From the NCBI RefSeq assembly GCF_963259705.1, contig NC_081853.1:2604001-2668000 (forward strand): DNA of 64,000 nucleotides, in the 5' to 3' direction. The notes under the pieces were generated by a model that saw only the letters and a list, made by a program, of their open reading frames with translations, had not been told where the DNA came from and did no database searches. The stretch comes from Myotis daubentonii (taxonomy: Eukaryota > Chordata > Mammalia > Chiroptera > Vespertilionidae). Positions 1-10,765 of this stretch are shown here, in pieces (the stretch's first letter is position 1; every line of letters begins with the position of its first letter). Both the position numbers and the translations under genes were made by a program.

Positions 1-282
1 CTGACACTCAGGTGAGGACGTGGAGGCCTGAGCTGGGCGACCCTGGAGTGCTGGGCAGAGTGAGACCTCAGCCTCCACTTGTCTTCCCTTTGCTCTGATG
101 TGATTTGTCACCCTCCAGGTCACTTCTGTGCATCCCTGTGATGGGTTGTCAAACTCCACACCCTGGTTTTGGCCATATCTTTATATATTTAAAATATATA
201 CTTAATGTATTCCCTTTAAATTGCTTTAAAAATATTTATTCATTTAGTTAGTTAATATGTATTTATTAATTTTTAGTTAATA
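1..282. other. Flanking DNA, AT-rich at its right end
   Basis: No gene or recognisable repeat is seen. The last 110 bases (about 175-282) are strongly AT-rich, a common landing context for Helitrons, and the next element starts immediately after the A at 282. Confidence 0.5.
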
Positions 283-297
283 TCCTATCTAATAAAT

Positions 298-478
298 AGG
301 GAATATGCTAATTGACCCTCATGCTGTTGCAAAGATGGCAGCGCCCACAGCCAATAAAGAGGGAATATGCTAATTGACTGCCATGCCCTCAAAGATGGCA
401 GCGCCCACAGCCAATAAAGAGGGAATATGCTAATTGACTGCCCCGCCCTCAAGATGGCGGCGCCCACAGCCACAAGAT
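298..478 (+). repeat. 60-bp tandem triplication of the Helitron 5' subterminal region
   Basis: The block beginning agggaatatgctaattgac occurs at about 298, 359 and 420, each followed by aagatggcagc or aagatggcggc and gcccacagcca. The spacing is about 60 bases. The aagatggcggc core (about 451) is the classical YY1-site consensus, so the triplication also triplicates a potential YY1 site. The binding site is an inference from motif only. Confidence 0.8.
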
Positions 479-540
479 GGTAGGGCCCAGTCCCCTCAGC
501 CCCACCAGGGTGCTTGCCTTGAGGCCCCCAGACGCCCAGG

Positions 541-875
541 GCCGCCTGGGGCTGAGGTATCCAGGGCCGCCTGGGGCTCAGGTATCCAGGACCGGCTGAG
601 GCTGAGGCTCAGGTACCCAGGGCCACCCGGGCTCAGGTATTCAGGGCCACCCAGGGCTCAGGTATCCAGGGCCGGCCGAGGCTCAGTTACCCAGGGCTGC
701 CTGGGGCTCAGGTATCCAGGACCAGCCGGGGCTCAGGTAACCAGGGCTGCCCGTGGCTCAGGTATCCAGGGCTGCCCGGGGCTCAGGTATTCAGGGCTGC
801 CCGGGGCTCAGGTACCCAGGCCACCTGAGGCTCAGGTATCCAGGACCAGCCGGGGCTCAGGTAACCAGGGCCAGC
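541..875 (+). repeat. 25-bp GC-rich minisatellite inside Helitron
   Basis: About 13 imperfect copies of a unit like gctcaggtatccagggctgc plus a few G/C bases recur every 25-28 bases (for example at 731, 756 and 781). Open frames across it, such as 434-916 on the plus strand, come from the low stop-codon density of the repeat and are not treated as genes. Confidence 0.85.
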
Positions 876-1124
876 CGAGGCTTGTGCTGCCGGCAGTGGC
901 AGCAGCAGAGGTGTGATGGGGCGTCGCCTTCCCCTGATCGCCCGGTCGCCTCCCGCCCCTGAGGGCTCCCGGACTGTGAGAGGGGGCAGGCCAGGCCGAG
1001 GGACCCCCCTCCAGTGCATGATTTTTCATGCACTAGGCCTCTAGCATTTGCCCATTATTGGAAGGCCAGTATGATGGAGGACCATAAAGGAAAGCAAACT
1101 GTAAAAATAAATACCTGGCTGTGA

Positions 1125-1175
1125 ATCTGTGTGTGTGTGTGTGTGTGTGTGTGCCTGTGTGCCTGTGTGCCTCCC
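1125..1175. repeat. (TG)n microsatellite
   Basis: About 24 bases of uninterrupted gt dinucleotide start near 1127 and run on into imperfect tgtgcc units. Confidence 0.85.
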
Positions 1176-1289
1176 TTTGTCACTTAAAACATCCTGTGAC
1201 CACCCAGGTCCTTGCCGCATGAGGGAGAGCCCAAACCTTTCCATCAGTTTGCAGACAACACAGCAAGGGAGAGACCCGCTCTCCAGGCC

Positions 1290-1462
1290 AGCGCCCGGCA
1301 GCGGCTCCCGTGGGTGGGGCATCCACCTGGGCACCAGAGGCTGCAGGTTCAACCCCCAGTTGGGGCACGTGCGGGAGGCAACCAGTCGATGTTTCTCTCA
1401 CATTGATGTTTCTCTCTCTCCCTCCCTCTCTCTCTAAAAATTAAATTAAAAATAAAATAAAG
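1290..1462 (+). mobile_element. Ves-type tRNA-derived SINE, degraded head
   Basis: A B-box-like ggttcaaccccc is followed by gttggggcacgtgcgggagg, caaccagtcgatgtttctctc, a CT-rich stretch and an A-rich tail ending aaaaataaaataaa. This is the order of the vesper-bat SINE in sense. The tRNA-like 5' third is poorly preserved, so the start is approximate and no target duplication could be found. Confidence 0.8.
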
Positions 1463-1629
1463 GTCATTGCCCTTAATATGCTGTTGGTTGAGACTAAAAA
1501 TGCTGCTGTGGGTCCAGTGTCTCTGCTACCTTGATAGCAGGTGTTAGGTATGACCACGAGTGGGGTCCGCCCAGCCTCCCCAGGAACTGCCACCTCTGTC
1601 AGTTTGCACTGTCGGCTTTTTAATTCTCA

Positions 1630-1835
1630 CCCCAGGATATATGTATTGATTTTAGAGAGAGGGGAAGGGGTAGAGAGAGGGAGAGAGAGGGAATCATCGA
1701 TGTGAGAGAGAAACACTGATCAGTTACCTCCCTCAGGCGCCCCCACTGGGGATTGAACCTGCAATGTAGGTATGTACCCTCACTGGGAATCGAACCCGTT
1801 TGGTGTACGGGCTATGCTCCAAATGGTCAGGGCGA
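1630..1835 (-). mobile_element. Ves-type SINE, reverse orientation, diverged
   Basis: Read on the plus strand it runs tattgattttagagagag, gaatcatcgatgtgagagag, cactgatcagttacctccct, cactggggattgaacc, then cgaacccgtttggtgtacgg, the reverse complement of the Ves layout. Flanking strings ggctttttaattctcac and cggccttttctcctcac may be an eroded target duplication. Confidence 0.82.
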
Positions 1836-2584
1836 CTGCGGCCTTTTCTCCTCACAGTCTGTGCAAGAGTAGAAGCTGCAACTTGGGTTGTTGTTTTCTC
1901 TTTCCTTCCCCTTCTGCATATGTGTCCTTCTGATCCTTAAATTCTTGTATTAGCCTTTTAAAATATGTATAACTGATTGGGTAGATGCTTTCTTAACTCT
2001 TCAGTGATGTTGGCCTTGAGTGAAAAACTAGAATAATATATTAAGATTATGGTTGCCCCAAATTAACATTTTGGTTTAGAGTTCATATTCCATCTTTGGA
2101 TTTTGGATCTGAGGTGGGCATAATAAAATATTGTGGTTCTGACTGTTAATAATTTCTTTCTCTATTGACCATTTTGAATGGAGGGGAAAATTTATTTAAC
2201 TCTTTAAAATGCTGATAAAAAAGAACCAGCATCAAATTAGTATAAGGAAACCAACTATTGCTTTCTGTCTGTCATTGGAACGCAGCTCCCTAAAAGGAAT
2301 GGTGCAGTGGGTGAGGGACACGCTGCGTAGCTGGCTGGCAGGGTCTTTTCCTGTGCAGGAGAACACGCAAATTGCCTTTCTGTGGGTGCTCTGTCACCTC
2401 CTCGAAAGGTTCTGAGGGGACCCCTGCATCTTGCTGAGGCTCAGTCTGGTGCCAGCTTGGAGTTCGATTGCTTTTCCAATAGAGACAGACTTTGTCCTTA
2501 GAGACACCTAAGTGAGATGCTGCCACATTTTTCTGGAGTCTCTGTTCACAGAAACCCCTTTGGCTTTAGCTGCAATTCAGTGAA
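1836..2584. other. Single-copy DNA, nothing recognised
   Basis: No coding exon, RNA gene or repeat family was recognised. Open frames here are short and unsupported. Confidence 0.5.
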
Positions 2585-3032
2585 ACATACACTCTCACAC
2601 ACACACAAACAGAGGCACACACAGGCACACACGGGCACACACACAGGCACACCCAGGTGTGCACATACACAGAGGCACACACAGGCACACACAGGTGCGC
2701 GCACACACAGGCACACACAGAGAGACACACAGGCACAGAGGCACACACTCACAGGTACACACAAACACACAGACGCGCGCGCACACACAGACACACAGGT
2801 GCGCACACACACAGGTGCGCACACACAGGTGCGCACACACACAGGTGCGCACACACAGTTGCGCACACACAGGCACACAAACAGACGCGCGCGCACACAT
2901 GCAAGCACACACAGACGGACGCACACAGGCACACACACATAGGCACACACACAGACACACAGGCACACACATAGAGGCACACACGGGCGCAAGTGCACAC
3001 ACACAGGCACACAAACAGGCACACACAGAATT
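2585..3032. repeat. CA-rich compound minisatellite with CACACAGGTGCG units
   Basis: Nearly 450 bases alternate purine and pyrimidine. They are built from cacacacaggcacacacagg and, at about 2791-2880, repeated caggtgcgcacacacacagg units. Long His/Thr- or Cys/Val-rich frames on both strands (up to 176 codons) are direct translations of this repeat. The alternating CG/CA character makes it Z-DNA prone, by inference from composition. Confidence 0.92.
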
Positions 3033-4095
3033 TGACTGGGGAGTTGGCAAGAAGTAAGTGAGCCAAATTCGGCCTGAAAAAATTAACACTGGCAACTTGA
3101 TGAGCAACAATTCCATGAAAAGCACTGGCGAGGAAGGAAGCAGGGAGGGAGTGTGGGTGGCGGTGCAGAGCCACCCTCCGCCCCTGCCGTCGTGGGCTGT
3201 GTGAACAGCACTGGGGGTTCCTGGATCGATATGAAGTCAGTCGACCACACGAATCAAGTGCTCACTGAGTCGAGATTCGCTTTCCTTGGCAAATTAAAGA
3301 ACCTTGTGCTAGTCCAGGGCCAGCTGATACCGTCCGCATTTGTAGATTTGCAGAGAAGAAAATAAAATGATACAGTAGCTGTTTCCTGTCTCTTGGATGA
3401 AAAGGAATTTAGCTCCATGTAACATGTAATCAGTTTTTGTCTCAAAAAAGCTGGAAACATAATACTTGGAGATCATCTCAGATATGAAAAAAATCACAGG
3501 CTCCACGCGACTCTCCGACAGGCCAGTGCTCTAGGCAAGTCTCCTGTGGACGCTGTGCTGCCCCCCCGGGCACCTGCCAGGGAAGGCAGCCCAGAGCGGG
3601 GCTGCTGTTCAGGAGTCCAGTCCGGCGTGGTTCACGGTGTTGGTGTTGGTGTTGGTGTTGGGTCTTACACATCTGAGTCCACAAGCTCAGATACAGAGGT
3701 AACTGGAAGCCTAAAGTCAATCATGCTGGGAAGGGCCCATGTGAAACAGATGCTGGAGTAGCACCTGTCAATCCAGGAGGAGCTGGCTTGCATCCCGTGG
3801 GCCCCGGGACCAGCCCGGGGATGCTGCGTGTCTGTACCAGGCGCCTTCAGAGCCCTCTCCCAGTGCCAGCTCTGCCTGCCGCCTTACATGTATTTGAAGA
3901 ACTGCTTTGGGCATTTTATAAGGGCCTCCTCTAATTTTTGCATGCACTGGACCGCAGTGAATAAGGTTGGACACGTTCTAGTATAGACAAACCGGCTCCA
4001 TAGCAACCTGAGCGATCTTCTCAACGTGCAGGTATGATGGTGTCCCACTCACCTGTTGACCAAGCTGAGGCCCCTTCCCTGACCTCCCACTATTC
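3033..4095. other. Mostly single-copy DNA with a short (GTTGGT)n tract
   Basis: A small hexamer array gttggt x4 lies at about 3638-3661. The rest has no recognised gene or repeat. Confidence 0.5.
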
Positions 4096-4590
4096 TCACG
4101 ACAAAGAAAATTCCGGGACCAAGTCAGTACAGCCTTTATGGTGTGCATTCCGCCTCTGCATTCCATGCCGCCCCGCCCCTTTCCCGCCCCCAGCACCTTG
4201 GCCCTGTCTTCCTGTGCGCCTGGTGCCACAGGGCCTGTGCACGTTGCTCCCTCTCTCTGGAGTATGCCTCCATTTCTTCTCCACCTGGCCACCTCCGACC
4301 TGTCCGTGAGCTCTCAGGTCGGTCATAATCTCCTTTCTTGATCTCTCTGACTAGGCCAGTGCCCCTCTGGAACTTTGTATTTCCAAATACACTCCATGTA
4401 ACTTGCTTTTGTGGCATCCCTCCCAATGTAGTTGACATGTCTCTTTGCTTCTGTACTGATGGATGCCAGTGTTCTCACCAGCTCAGCAGGCAAGAACACA
4501 GCTTTCTGGGTACTGCTGCAGTGTCTACAGTACATCGAGTACCTGGCACAGAGCAGACAACCGTGTAAACATTCTTCAGCAGATGGCTCT
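4096..4590 (+). mobile_element. L2 LINE 3' fragment
   Basis: The segment gggcctgtgcacgttgctcc followed by ctctctctggagtatgcctcc matches the L2 3' region, whose usual form is cctttgcacttgctgttcc then ctgcctggaatgctcttcc. Further on, tacctggcacagagcagaca (about 4540) resembles the L2 3' terminal cctggcacatagtaggcgctc. It is old and diverged, with no open coding frame of interest. Confidence 0.7.
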
Positions 4591-4976
4591 AGCAGTTGGC
4601 CTATGTTCCTGCTGTGGAAGAGGCTGCAGTCTCAGCCTATTATTTGAGCCCTTTGAAGTCCTATTTTAAAACCACACCAAATGGCTTACTTAGAGACCAA
4701 GTGGTTACTCTTCAAGTGGTTTACTTACCAGTTCCTAAGGCCGCCCTCTGTTCTAGAGCTGAGGTCCTTTGGGGCGGGCAGTTGTGTGTTTTGTGAGGTT
4801 AAGGGCCGCTTGTGATCATGACTGTTTTATACTCAAAGATCCAAATGTTAGGTCAAAGGCCTATGATGGGAAAAAAACGAATTTTGAGTTTCTTTTCTGC
4901 TTCTACTTCCTCTTCCTGATAATACCAGCTTCCCCTCCCGCTCCCACCTCTGCATTTGGTGTGATGGGATCACCTG
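4591..4976. other. Single-copy DNA, nothing recognised
   Basis: No gene or repeat family was recognised before the TG-rich array. Confidence 0.45.
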
Positions 4977-5374
4977 TGAGTGTGTGTGAGTGTGCATGTG
5001 TGTGTATGTGTGTGTGTGTGTATGTGAGTGTGCATGTATTGCGTGAGTGTGTATGTGTGTATGTGAGTGTGTGTGTGATGTGTGTGTGTGCCAGTGTGAG
5101 TATGTGTATGTGAGTGTATGTGTGAGTGTGTGTGAGTTTGTGTGAAGGTGTGTGTGTGTATGTTTATGTGAATATATGTGTGTGAGTGTGCATGTATGTG
5201 TGAGTGTATGTGTGATGTGTATGAGTGTGTATGAGTGTATGAGAGTGTGTGTGTGTGTGTGTGTGAATGTGTATGTGTGTGTGTGTGTGATGTGTATGAG
5301 TGTGTGTATGAGAGTGTGTGAGTGTGAGTGTATGTGTGTGAATGTGTATGTGTGTGTGTGTGTGTGTGTGAGCT
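4977..5374. repeat. TG-rich compound minisatellite (GTGTGTGAGTGTATG)n
   Basis: About 400 bases consist of gtgtgtgagtgtgtatgtgtg variants, with tgtgatgtgtatgagtgtg superunits at about 5065, 5213 and 5288. Open frames on both strands encode only Cys/Val- or His/Thr-rich low-complexity peptides. Confidence 0.92.
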
Positions 5375-6039
5375 GAGCCCGCAGGCATGTCCACCCCACC
5401 CCCCTCCCATGTCTGAATTGGGGAGCCCTTCCCACACACCCGGACAAAGAGCACCTACTGAGACTCCTGCTTCTGGTCTTACTCTTACTGTGTTGACAGG
5501 TGGCACATTAATTCTCCAGTTGGTTTACCTATATTAAGCAGGACAATATTTTTAATTAGGCAAACATATTTAATCCAGAATGTGTTTATTCTTTTTTGTC
5601 TCTTTTTAAAAATTCCTGCCCACTGAGTTAGTTGCAGAGTAGCCCGGGCGCAGGTGGAGGGAAGGGCTGGCGGGGGGTCCCGGCCTGAAGGCCTGAGCCG
5701 GCCTGCCCGGGGCCAGCCCCAGCGTGGGAAACCCGTCTTCTCTTCTCGTGGCCTTTGTGTCTCTTCGCTACCCAGAGAGGCGTGTTCAGAGGACCGTCCT
5801 CCGGGGACATTGATCTGCGCTCTGGCTCCTGGCTGCGCTGCCTCCGGGTCATGCTCCATCCCTGGCCTCACCCACGGCTGCTCTTAGCTCCTTCACAGAA
5901 TCCTGCAAGGAGGGGGGGGCGGCAGGAAGCACGGGGCCTCTTGGGCCGGAATGTGAATGTGATGAGCACTCATCCCTGAAAACCAGTCCTGCGTCCCACT
6001 TGGCGAATCTCACCGTCTCTGCAGAAGTTTTGGGAGGTA
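5375..6039. other. Single-copy DNA, moderately GC-rich
   Basis: No recognisable exon or repeat. A short G-run is at about 5911-5921. Confidence 0.4.
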
Positions 6040-6170
6040 GTTACTTTGAGTTTCAGGCGATGCGTCTGAGACTCTGAGAGAGTTGATAACTTGCCCAGGG
6101 TGCCCAGGGGCAAGAACCAAGTCTGGGTCTATCCGGGTCCCGAGGTCCGCTGCCTGCTCCTCTTGCTGAG
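6040..6170 (-). mobile_element. MIR SINE relic
   Basis: The strings tctgagactctgagagagttgat, aacttgcccagggtgccc and caagtctgggtctatccggg follow the antisense MIR pattern (gaggttaagtgacttgccca followed by a gattcgaacc-like string). It is old and diverged. Confidence 0.6.
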
Positions 6171-6678
6171 GGTCCCGAGGATTCTGAATAGAATGCCAAA
6201 CAGAACAAGAACCCTTGTCTAGAAAACACAGGTTGTTGGGACAGTGGGAGGAGAGAGGAGCCTCCAGGATGGGGGCTGGCCGCTCTTGTACGACCTTTCC
6301 CGGTCCACAGTAATGAGACGTGTATGATGGTGTTGAGAATACAGACCGCTGCCTGCTGGTCTCAGCGTTGGGCCTGCTGTGGGTGACTCTCAGCCAGGGT
6401 GCCGCTCCTTCCATCGCGCTCCCCTCTTTCTCCCAGTCTCCCACCTGCCTTCCTGCTGAGACCCTGGCCTGCACCAGGTGTTCAGAAAATGAGATACAAA
6501 GGCCATTCAGCTGCCCCTGAGGTTCCAGGCCGGGCCAGTCTCCTCAGAGGAGACCTGGAGCAGATACAGACCGTGGAAAGAAAGACAGCCACAGGGGCTG
6601 CTCTGCAGACGGCTGGCGTAATGTGTGTGTCAAAGGGCGATTGTGAAATTATTCTTTTATGTCATCTGGTACCCCTTA
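6171..6678. other. Single-copy DNA upstream of the telomeric array
   Basis: Nothing recognised. The 42-bp segment that is later duplicated begins at 6679. Confidence 0.45.
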
Positions 6679-6822
6679 GACAAAGGGGTTTCGTCTGCAA
6701 GATCTCCCCGTACATCCAGCCCCCTAGCCCTGGCCTAACCCTAGCCCTAACCCTAACCCTAACCCTAACCCTAACCCTTGGACAAAGGGGTTTCATCTGC
6801 AAGATCTCCCCATACATCCAGC
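6679..6822 (+). repeat. Duplicated 42-bp flank bracketing telomeric repeats
   Basis: gacaaaggggtttcgtctgc and the following 22 bases at 6679-6720 recur at 6781-6822 with two or so substitutions, an offset of 102 bases. A telomere-like array follows each copy, so the repeated unit is flank plus telomeric hexamers. Confidence 0.88.
6722..6778. repeat. Interstitial telomeric sequence (CCCTAA)n, perfect core
   Basis: 5.7 perfect CCCTAA units occupy 6745-6778, preceded by variant units (cctagccctggcctaac). This is the vertebrate telomeric hexamer in C-rich orientation on the plus strand, inside ordinary sequence and not at a chromosome end. Confidence 0.9.
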
Positions 6823-6832
6823 AATGGAGCCC

Positions 6833-6972
6833 CTAAACCTAACCCTAGCCCTAGCCCTAATCACAAACCTAGCCTTAACAATAGCCCTAGCCCTAGCACT
6901 AACCCTAGCCCTGGCTCTAACCCTAGCCCTAATCCTAACCCTAGCCCTAACCCCAGCCCCAGCCCTAACACC
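6833..6972. repeat. Degenerate telomere-like array (CCCTAA/CCCTAG)n
   Basis: About 23 hexamer-spaced units alternate ccctaa, ccctag, cctaat and ccccag. The array is more diverged than the first. The frames through it, repeating Asn-Pro-Ser-Pro on plus and Leu-Gly on minus, are repeat artefacts. Confidence 0.85.
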
Positions 6973-7744
6973 CCTGCAGCCTGGTCTGCTGCTGCGCTCA
7001 TAGCCATGCCTGTAGGGACCAGCATGTAGGCTTTAACATCTGCAGTGGGTGAGAAAGCACAATACCAGCGCTTCTTCAGAAAAACCATTTCAAAAATATT
7101 GTTCTCAGAAAGACGTCGTTGCTTTTTTATGCAAAGGACAGAAATGTGATGTGTCTCAACTTTGAAAAGGTGAGTTGTCAGGAAACAAAGCACATCCCCT
7201 TTAAGACCTGACTTCCCCGTGACATGCTCCTCGAGCATCAGCGGCACGGAGGACAGACCTGCACCTTTTCTCTCTCGGAAAAGCATCCGCACAGTGTCTG
7301 GCATTGGCTTCGCGAGCCCTTCGGGAGTCTATGAGACAGTGGGACGTGTGGGGCCACTTCGGGGGACACAGCTCAGGACACCTCTTTTGATGAGTGGGGA
7401 AAGTAGGGCCTCTTTTGGGTAAAGTGACAACAGGAAATAGAAGCTACAGCTGGAAGGACACATGACTTCGTTGAAATAGAAAAAAAATTGAAACATAAAA
7501 ATAATCCACCTGAAAGTTATAAATGGTATAAATTGCAGATATGGAAACAAACTTTTTCCCTTTTAAAAAAATTCTAGGTAGTGAGGTAGGTAAAACAATA
7601 TCAAAGATCAACAAAATCTCCTTTCTATTCTCTTAATTATTTGCTCTTTTGAAACGAAAAATGAATGTAGGTACCGTCGGCAAGAGTACTGTGCGGCCAC
7701 TGTGCTATTTTAAGGCCCTTACTGATCCTCCTAAAACTCTGAGC
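6973..7744. other. Single-copy DNA, nothing recognised
   Basis: No exon, RNA gene or repeat family was recognised. Confidence 0.45.
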
Positions 7745-7912
7745 TGTGAGGCCTGTCACTGACCCTCGCGGCGGCTGGAGGGGAGGGTCAGAGAGGTGAA
7801 GTTGCTTGCTGGGGTCGCACGGCTTTTTAAGTAGAGGAACTGAGACTTGAACCCCAGCAGTATGATCCCAGATTAAAGCACCTAACTACTGGGCTATATT
7901 GTTTTTACTTTA
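7745..7912 (-). mobile_element. MIR SINE relic
   Basis: agagaggtgaagttgcttgc, then gggtcgcacggctttttaag and actgagacttgaacccc, reproduce the antisense MIR core (agaggttaagtaacttgccc, gtcacacagctagtaagtgg, gggattcgaaccc). Confidence 0.75.
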
Positions 7913-8114
7913 AAGTTTCTGTTTCTTTTTTCACACTATTCACTTCAGAAGAGCCGAAGGTTTCCTTTTATTCAAGGGCAATAACTCAGACTGAGACAGC
8001 AGGGAGCCTCAGCGTAACTGTCAGGGTGCAGAAGGTGGCCGGCTCGGCCGCGGCTGCTGCAGAGGACGCAGAGCCTACTGTGTTGCACTTGCATGTTTAT
8101 TTGTTCTCTCAGTA

Positions 8115-8440
8115 TTTTAGCGCCAGTTTCATTCCAGGTACTGTTTCACACGTTGGGCATAAAGCAGTGGGCAAAGCCACACCTTGATCTCACAGTGCTT
8201 ATCCTAGTAGGAAAGATGGAAATCAAATAAATAGATGATGTGTCTCGTGGTGATACGTGGTTTACAGAAAAGTCAGGGAAAAGAAATGGGGAGCGTGTGG
8301 GGGAATGTGCTGTTTTTACTACGAACTTTGAGGAAGAAAAGAACAGTGAGACCTGAGGGGCCATGAGGAGATCTCGGAGAAGAGTATCCCGAGGGGGAAA
8401 GAAGTGCAAAGGCCCTGTGGTCAGTGCCTGCTCAGATGCA
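8115..8440 (-). mobile_element. L2 LINE relic, antisense
   Basis: attccaggtactgtttcaca, gggcataaagcagtgggcaa and gaaatcaaataaatagatga, then gaagagtatcccgaggggga and agtgcaaaggccctgtggtc, follow the antisense L2 3' region. The last string is the reverse complement of the gggcctttgcact motif of L2 sense. Confidence 0.7.
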
Positions 8441-9481
8441 TCTGCACCTGCATGTTTCTTCCTGATCTGACTGGTGTGCTTTTCTCTAGAGGATGTCAGT
8501 GTTGATCTGTATGAAATGACGTGGTGCCAAAACCCCAGGCCCGGCACTCGTGCTTGCAAAGGTTTGGTGTAACATGGGATGTAGCCCAAAAGATTTGTTC
8601 AGCGATTCTGCCTGAGATACTTCCTTTCCCGTTAAGCGAGAGTGTTATTTCTAGTGGCTTCAGCTTGTCCTGGGATTGGAAACTGGGCTCCATATGTTCT
8701 GGCAAGATGAGTGTCTGCTCCCCAAGCCTCAGCTTACCCATTTGGGGCAAATAAACAAAATGGCCTGTATGACCAGAACACGAGTAACAATTGCATCACA
8801 GTGAGTAGACACTTTGACCTGTTTTAATTTCTTGTCCAGAAGGGTTCCCATTAGTCAATAAAATGTCATCAGATGTTATATTCTTAATTTACTTTGCAAC
8901 ATCACTGCAAATGCTTGGTATTGATTCATTGGCAGTTATATTTTCTTGAGGAAAAGTCGTATGAAATCCATGACTTTTTGATAGACATTCACAGCAAAGT
9001 GTACGTTGAAAAGCCTGTGGATGTGCACACGGCAGCACTTCCGTGGAAGCCTGGTTGGCTGGCTTTCAACCTGCTGGACTGTTTTTGAGAAAACGTTGAG
9101 CGTACTTTTAGTGAAGGACCCGCGCGTGCTGGGGCCTCCGCGCGGCCAGAAGGGAGTCCTGGCCGCCGCGAGCCCTGAATGAGCTCCCTTTCTGGAGGAG
9201 AAGCAAGCACAGCGATGAAGCCGAGGGTCAGAGGGGATGGGAAATCACGGCACCGGCTGTGGCGAAGCCGTGCAGAGCTCCGCGCTGCGCAGAGACGGAG
9301 AATCTGGCGTGGACACCCCGGTGACTGGGGCCCTTCCTCCTGGATTAAACGCTGCTTGAGTCACTAAGAGTAACAGGAAATGCTGAAATGGAGATTTTTT
9401 TTGGTTCCTATTTTTGAGCTGTTTATAATCTGCCAGCAGGAATATTTGATGGCATCAAAGACATGGCCAGAAAGCAAGAAG

Positions 9482-9484
<3 letters not shown>
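8441..9484. other. Single-copy DNA with a short CpG-rich patch
   Basis: About 9118-9310 is locally CpG-rich (acccgcgcgtgctggggcct, ccgccgcgagccctg), but no exon, open frame with family similarity or promoter architecture could be recognised. Confidence 0.4.

Positions 9485-9519
<35 letters not shown>
9485..9519. repeat. (CA)n microsatellite
   Basis: About 17 uninterrupted ca dinucleotides. Confidence 0.95.
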
Positions 9520-9520
<1 letters not shown>

Positions 9521-10329
9521 GTTCGGTATCTCAGAACCCTGATGTCACATATGGCCTTTGCCTACGGACTATTGTGTGTTGTTTAGTCTTGGAACTTCTT
9601 TCAAAGATAGGATGTCATTTACAATCTTCAGGCCATATGTTTACTCAGACTTAAGAAACATGGGCTAATCTTTTTCTATTTTGAGGAGTAATAAATTGAA
9701 AAGATAATTACATAATATGGTGCATAATGTAACTCTGGCTTGAGCCATATGTGTTTAATTTTAGAGAAACATGCGTGATGACAGGTTATGAAAGGATGAA
9801 ACTATTTTAGTCTTTTTAAGGATTAGAAGCATGATTTTAAAAAGTCGTTTATTCCTCCCCTGGCCCTGAAAACAACCCATGCACAAACCCAGCGAGGAGC
9901 ACCGCTGAAAGCAGTTTGTTTTGTGGTGGCCACTGGCACAGAAGACCCGCGAAGGGGCACGGCACGTTCTTCGCAGGCTCCCAGTCAGATGCAGGGGACG
10001 GCACTGGGGACCGAGGCGCGTCGCTCTGATGGGAGAGGGCGAGGAGCTGCGGCTGTGAGTCCAGCAGAAATTCCTCGCGAGCATCCGGTTAGGAACACGC
10101 CGGTCATCCCTTTCCCGCGCCTGCTGTGGAGGTCCTGGTGGGCGGAGGACGCGCCCCCCTCCCTCCAGCAGACGCCTGCTGGGCCCCTTTCATGCCCAGC
10201 CACTGCACTTGGCATCTGAGAGGGAGTCACTGTGCCTGTGAAGCAGGCTGAGTCACTGTCCGGCCACTCGCCGAGTGTGTCCCTTCGCCCATGGTCCCGC
10301 CTGGAGGCAGGATTACCACTGTGGACAGA
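9520..10329. other. Single-copy DNA, nothing recognised
   Basis: No gene or repeat family was recognised in this stretch, including its GC-richer right half. Confidence 0.4.
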
Positions 10330-10765
10330 CGGTGCCTCTGGGGATGTCTGTGTCCTGACCCCAGAACCCAGGAGGAGGATGTGTCCAGAGCAAAGGGAAT
10401 TGAGTCTGAAGATGGACCTAAGGCTGCTCATAGGCTGACCTTCCATGCGGGAGGTCATCCAGGATTATCCTGCGCCCCTGCTGCAGAGAGAACAAAGGGG
10501 TGGCAGCCAGAGGGGCTCTGCCCAAGGTGCCGACGTGGGCATGGAGGGAGGGCCGCCCCAACGACTGCAGGCGCCTCCTGCAGCTGGAGAAGGCAAGGGG
10601 ACAGGTTCTCCCTGGAGCCGCAGAAGGGACCAGCCCTGCCCACACCTGCATTAGGCCTAGGGAGACCCATTTTGGACTCTGAGCTCCAGAACTGGAAGAC
10701 AGACAAGTGTGTTCAAGTCACTGAGTTTGCAGGAATGTGTAACAGAAGCCAGGGAAAGCCATAGG
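10330..10765 (+). mobile_element. MaLR/ERVL-type LTR relic
   Basis: gtcatccaggattatcctgc, caggcgcctcctgcagctgg, agaaggcaaggggacaggtt, ctccagaactggaagacaga and caagtcactgagtttgcagg follow the order of old mammalian MLT/MaLR-like LTRs (gattatcctggattatccgg, ctagaagctggaaaaggcaa, ctccagaactgtaagataat, taagccactaagtttgtggt). It is non-coding and diverged. The exact family was assigned from memory of the pattern only. Confidence 0.6.

Larger units (their letters stand above)
283..1044 (+). mobile_element. Non-autonomous HeliBat-type Helitron with internal tandem repeats
   Basis: The left end TCCTATCTAATAAA resembles the HeliBat 5' terminus TCCTATATAATAAAAG. The right end has a hairpin (gtgcatgatttttcatgcac, about 1017-1034) about 6 bases upstream of a terminal CTAG at 1041-1044. 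The flank is A on the left; the right flank is C instead of the usual T, probably a point change. No Rep/helicase coding is present, so it is non-autonomous. The 3' 150 bases match the 3' end of the Helitron ending at 16263. The interior holds a 60-bp triplication and a 25-bp minisatellite, listed separately. Confidence 0.88.

Noticed and set aside
4848..5506. His-Thr-rich and Cys-Val-rich frames
   Set aside because: They are a dinucleotide repeat read in several frames.
6722..6972. A true chromosome end
   Set aside because: Unique sequence continues on both sides for tens of kilobases, and the array is short and partly degenerate.
9118..9310. CpG island promoter
   Set aside because: It is short, with no adjacent exon or clear motif cluster, and its CpG density falls off quickly on both sides.
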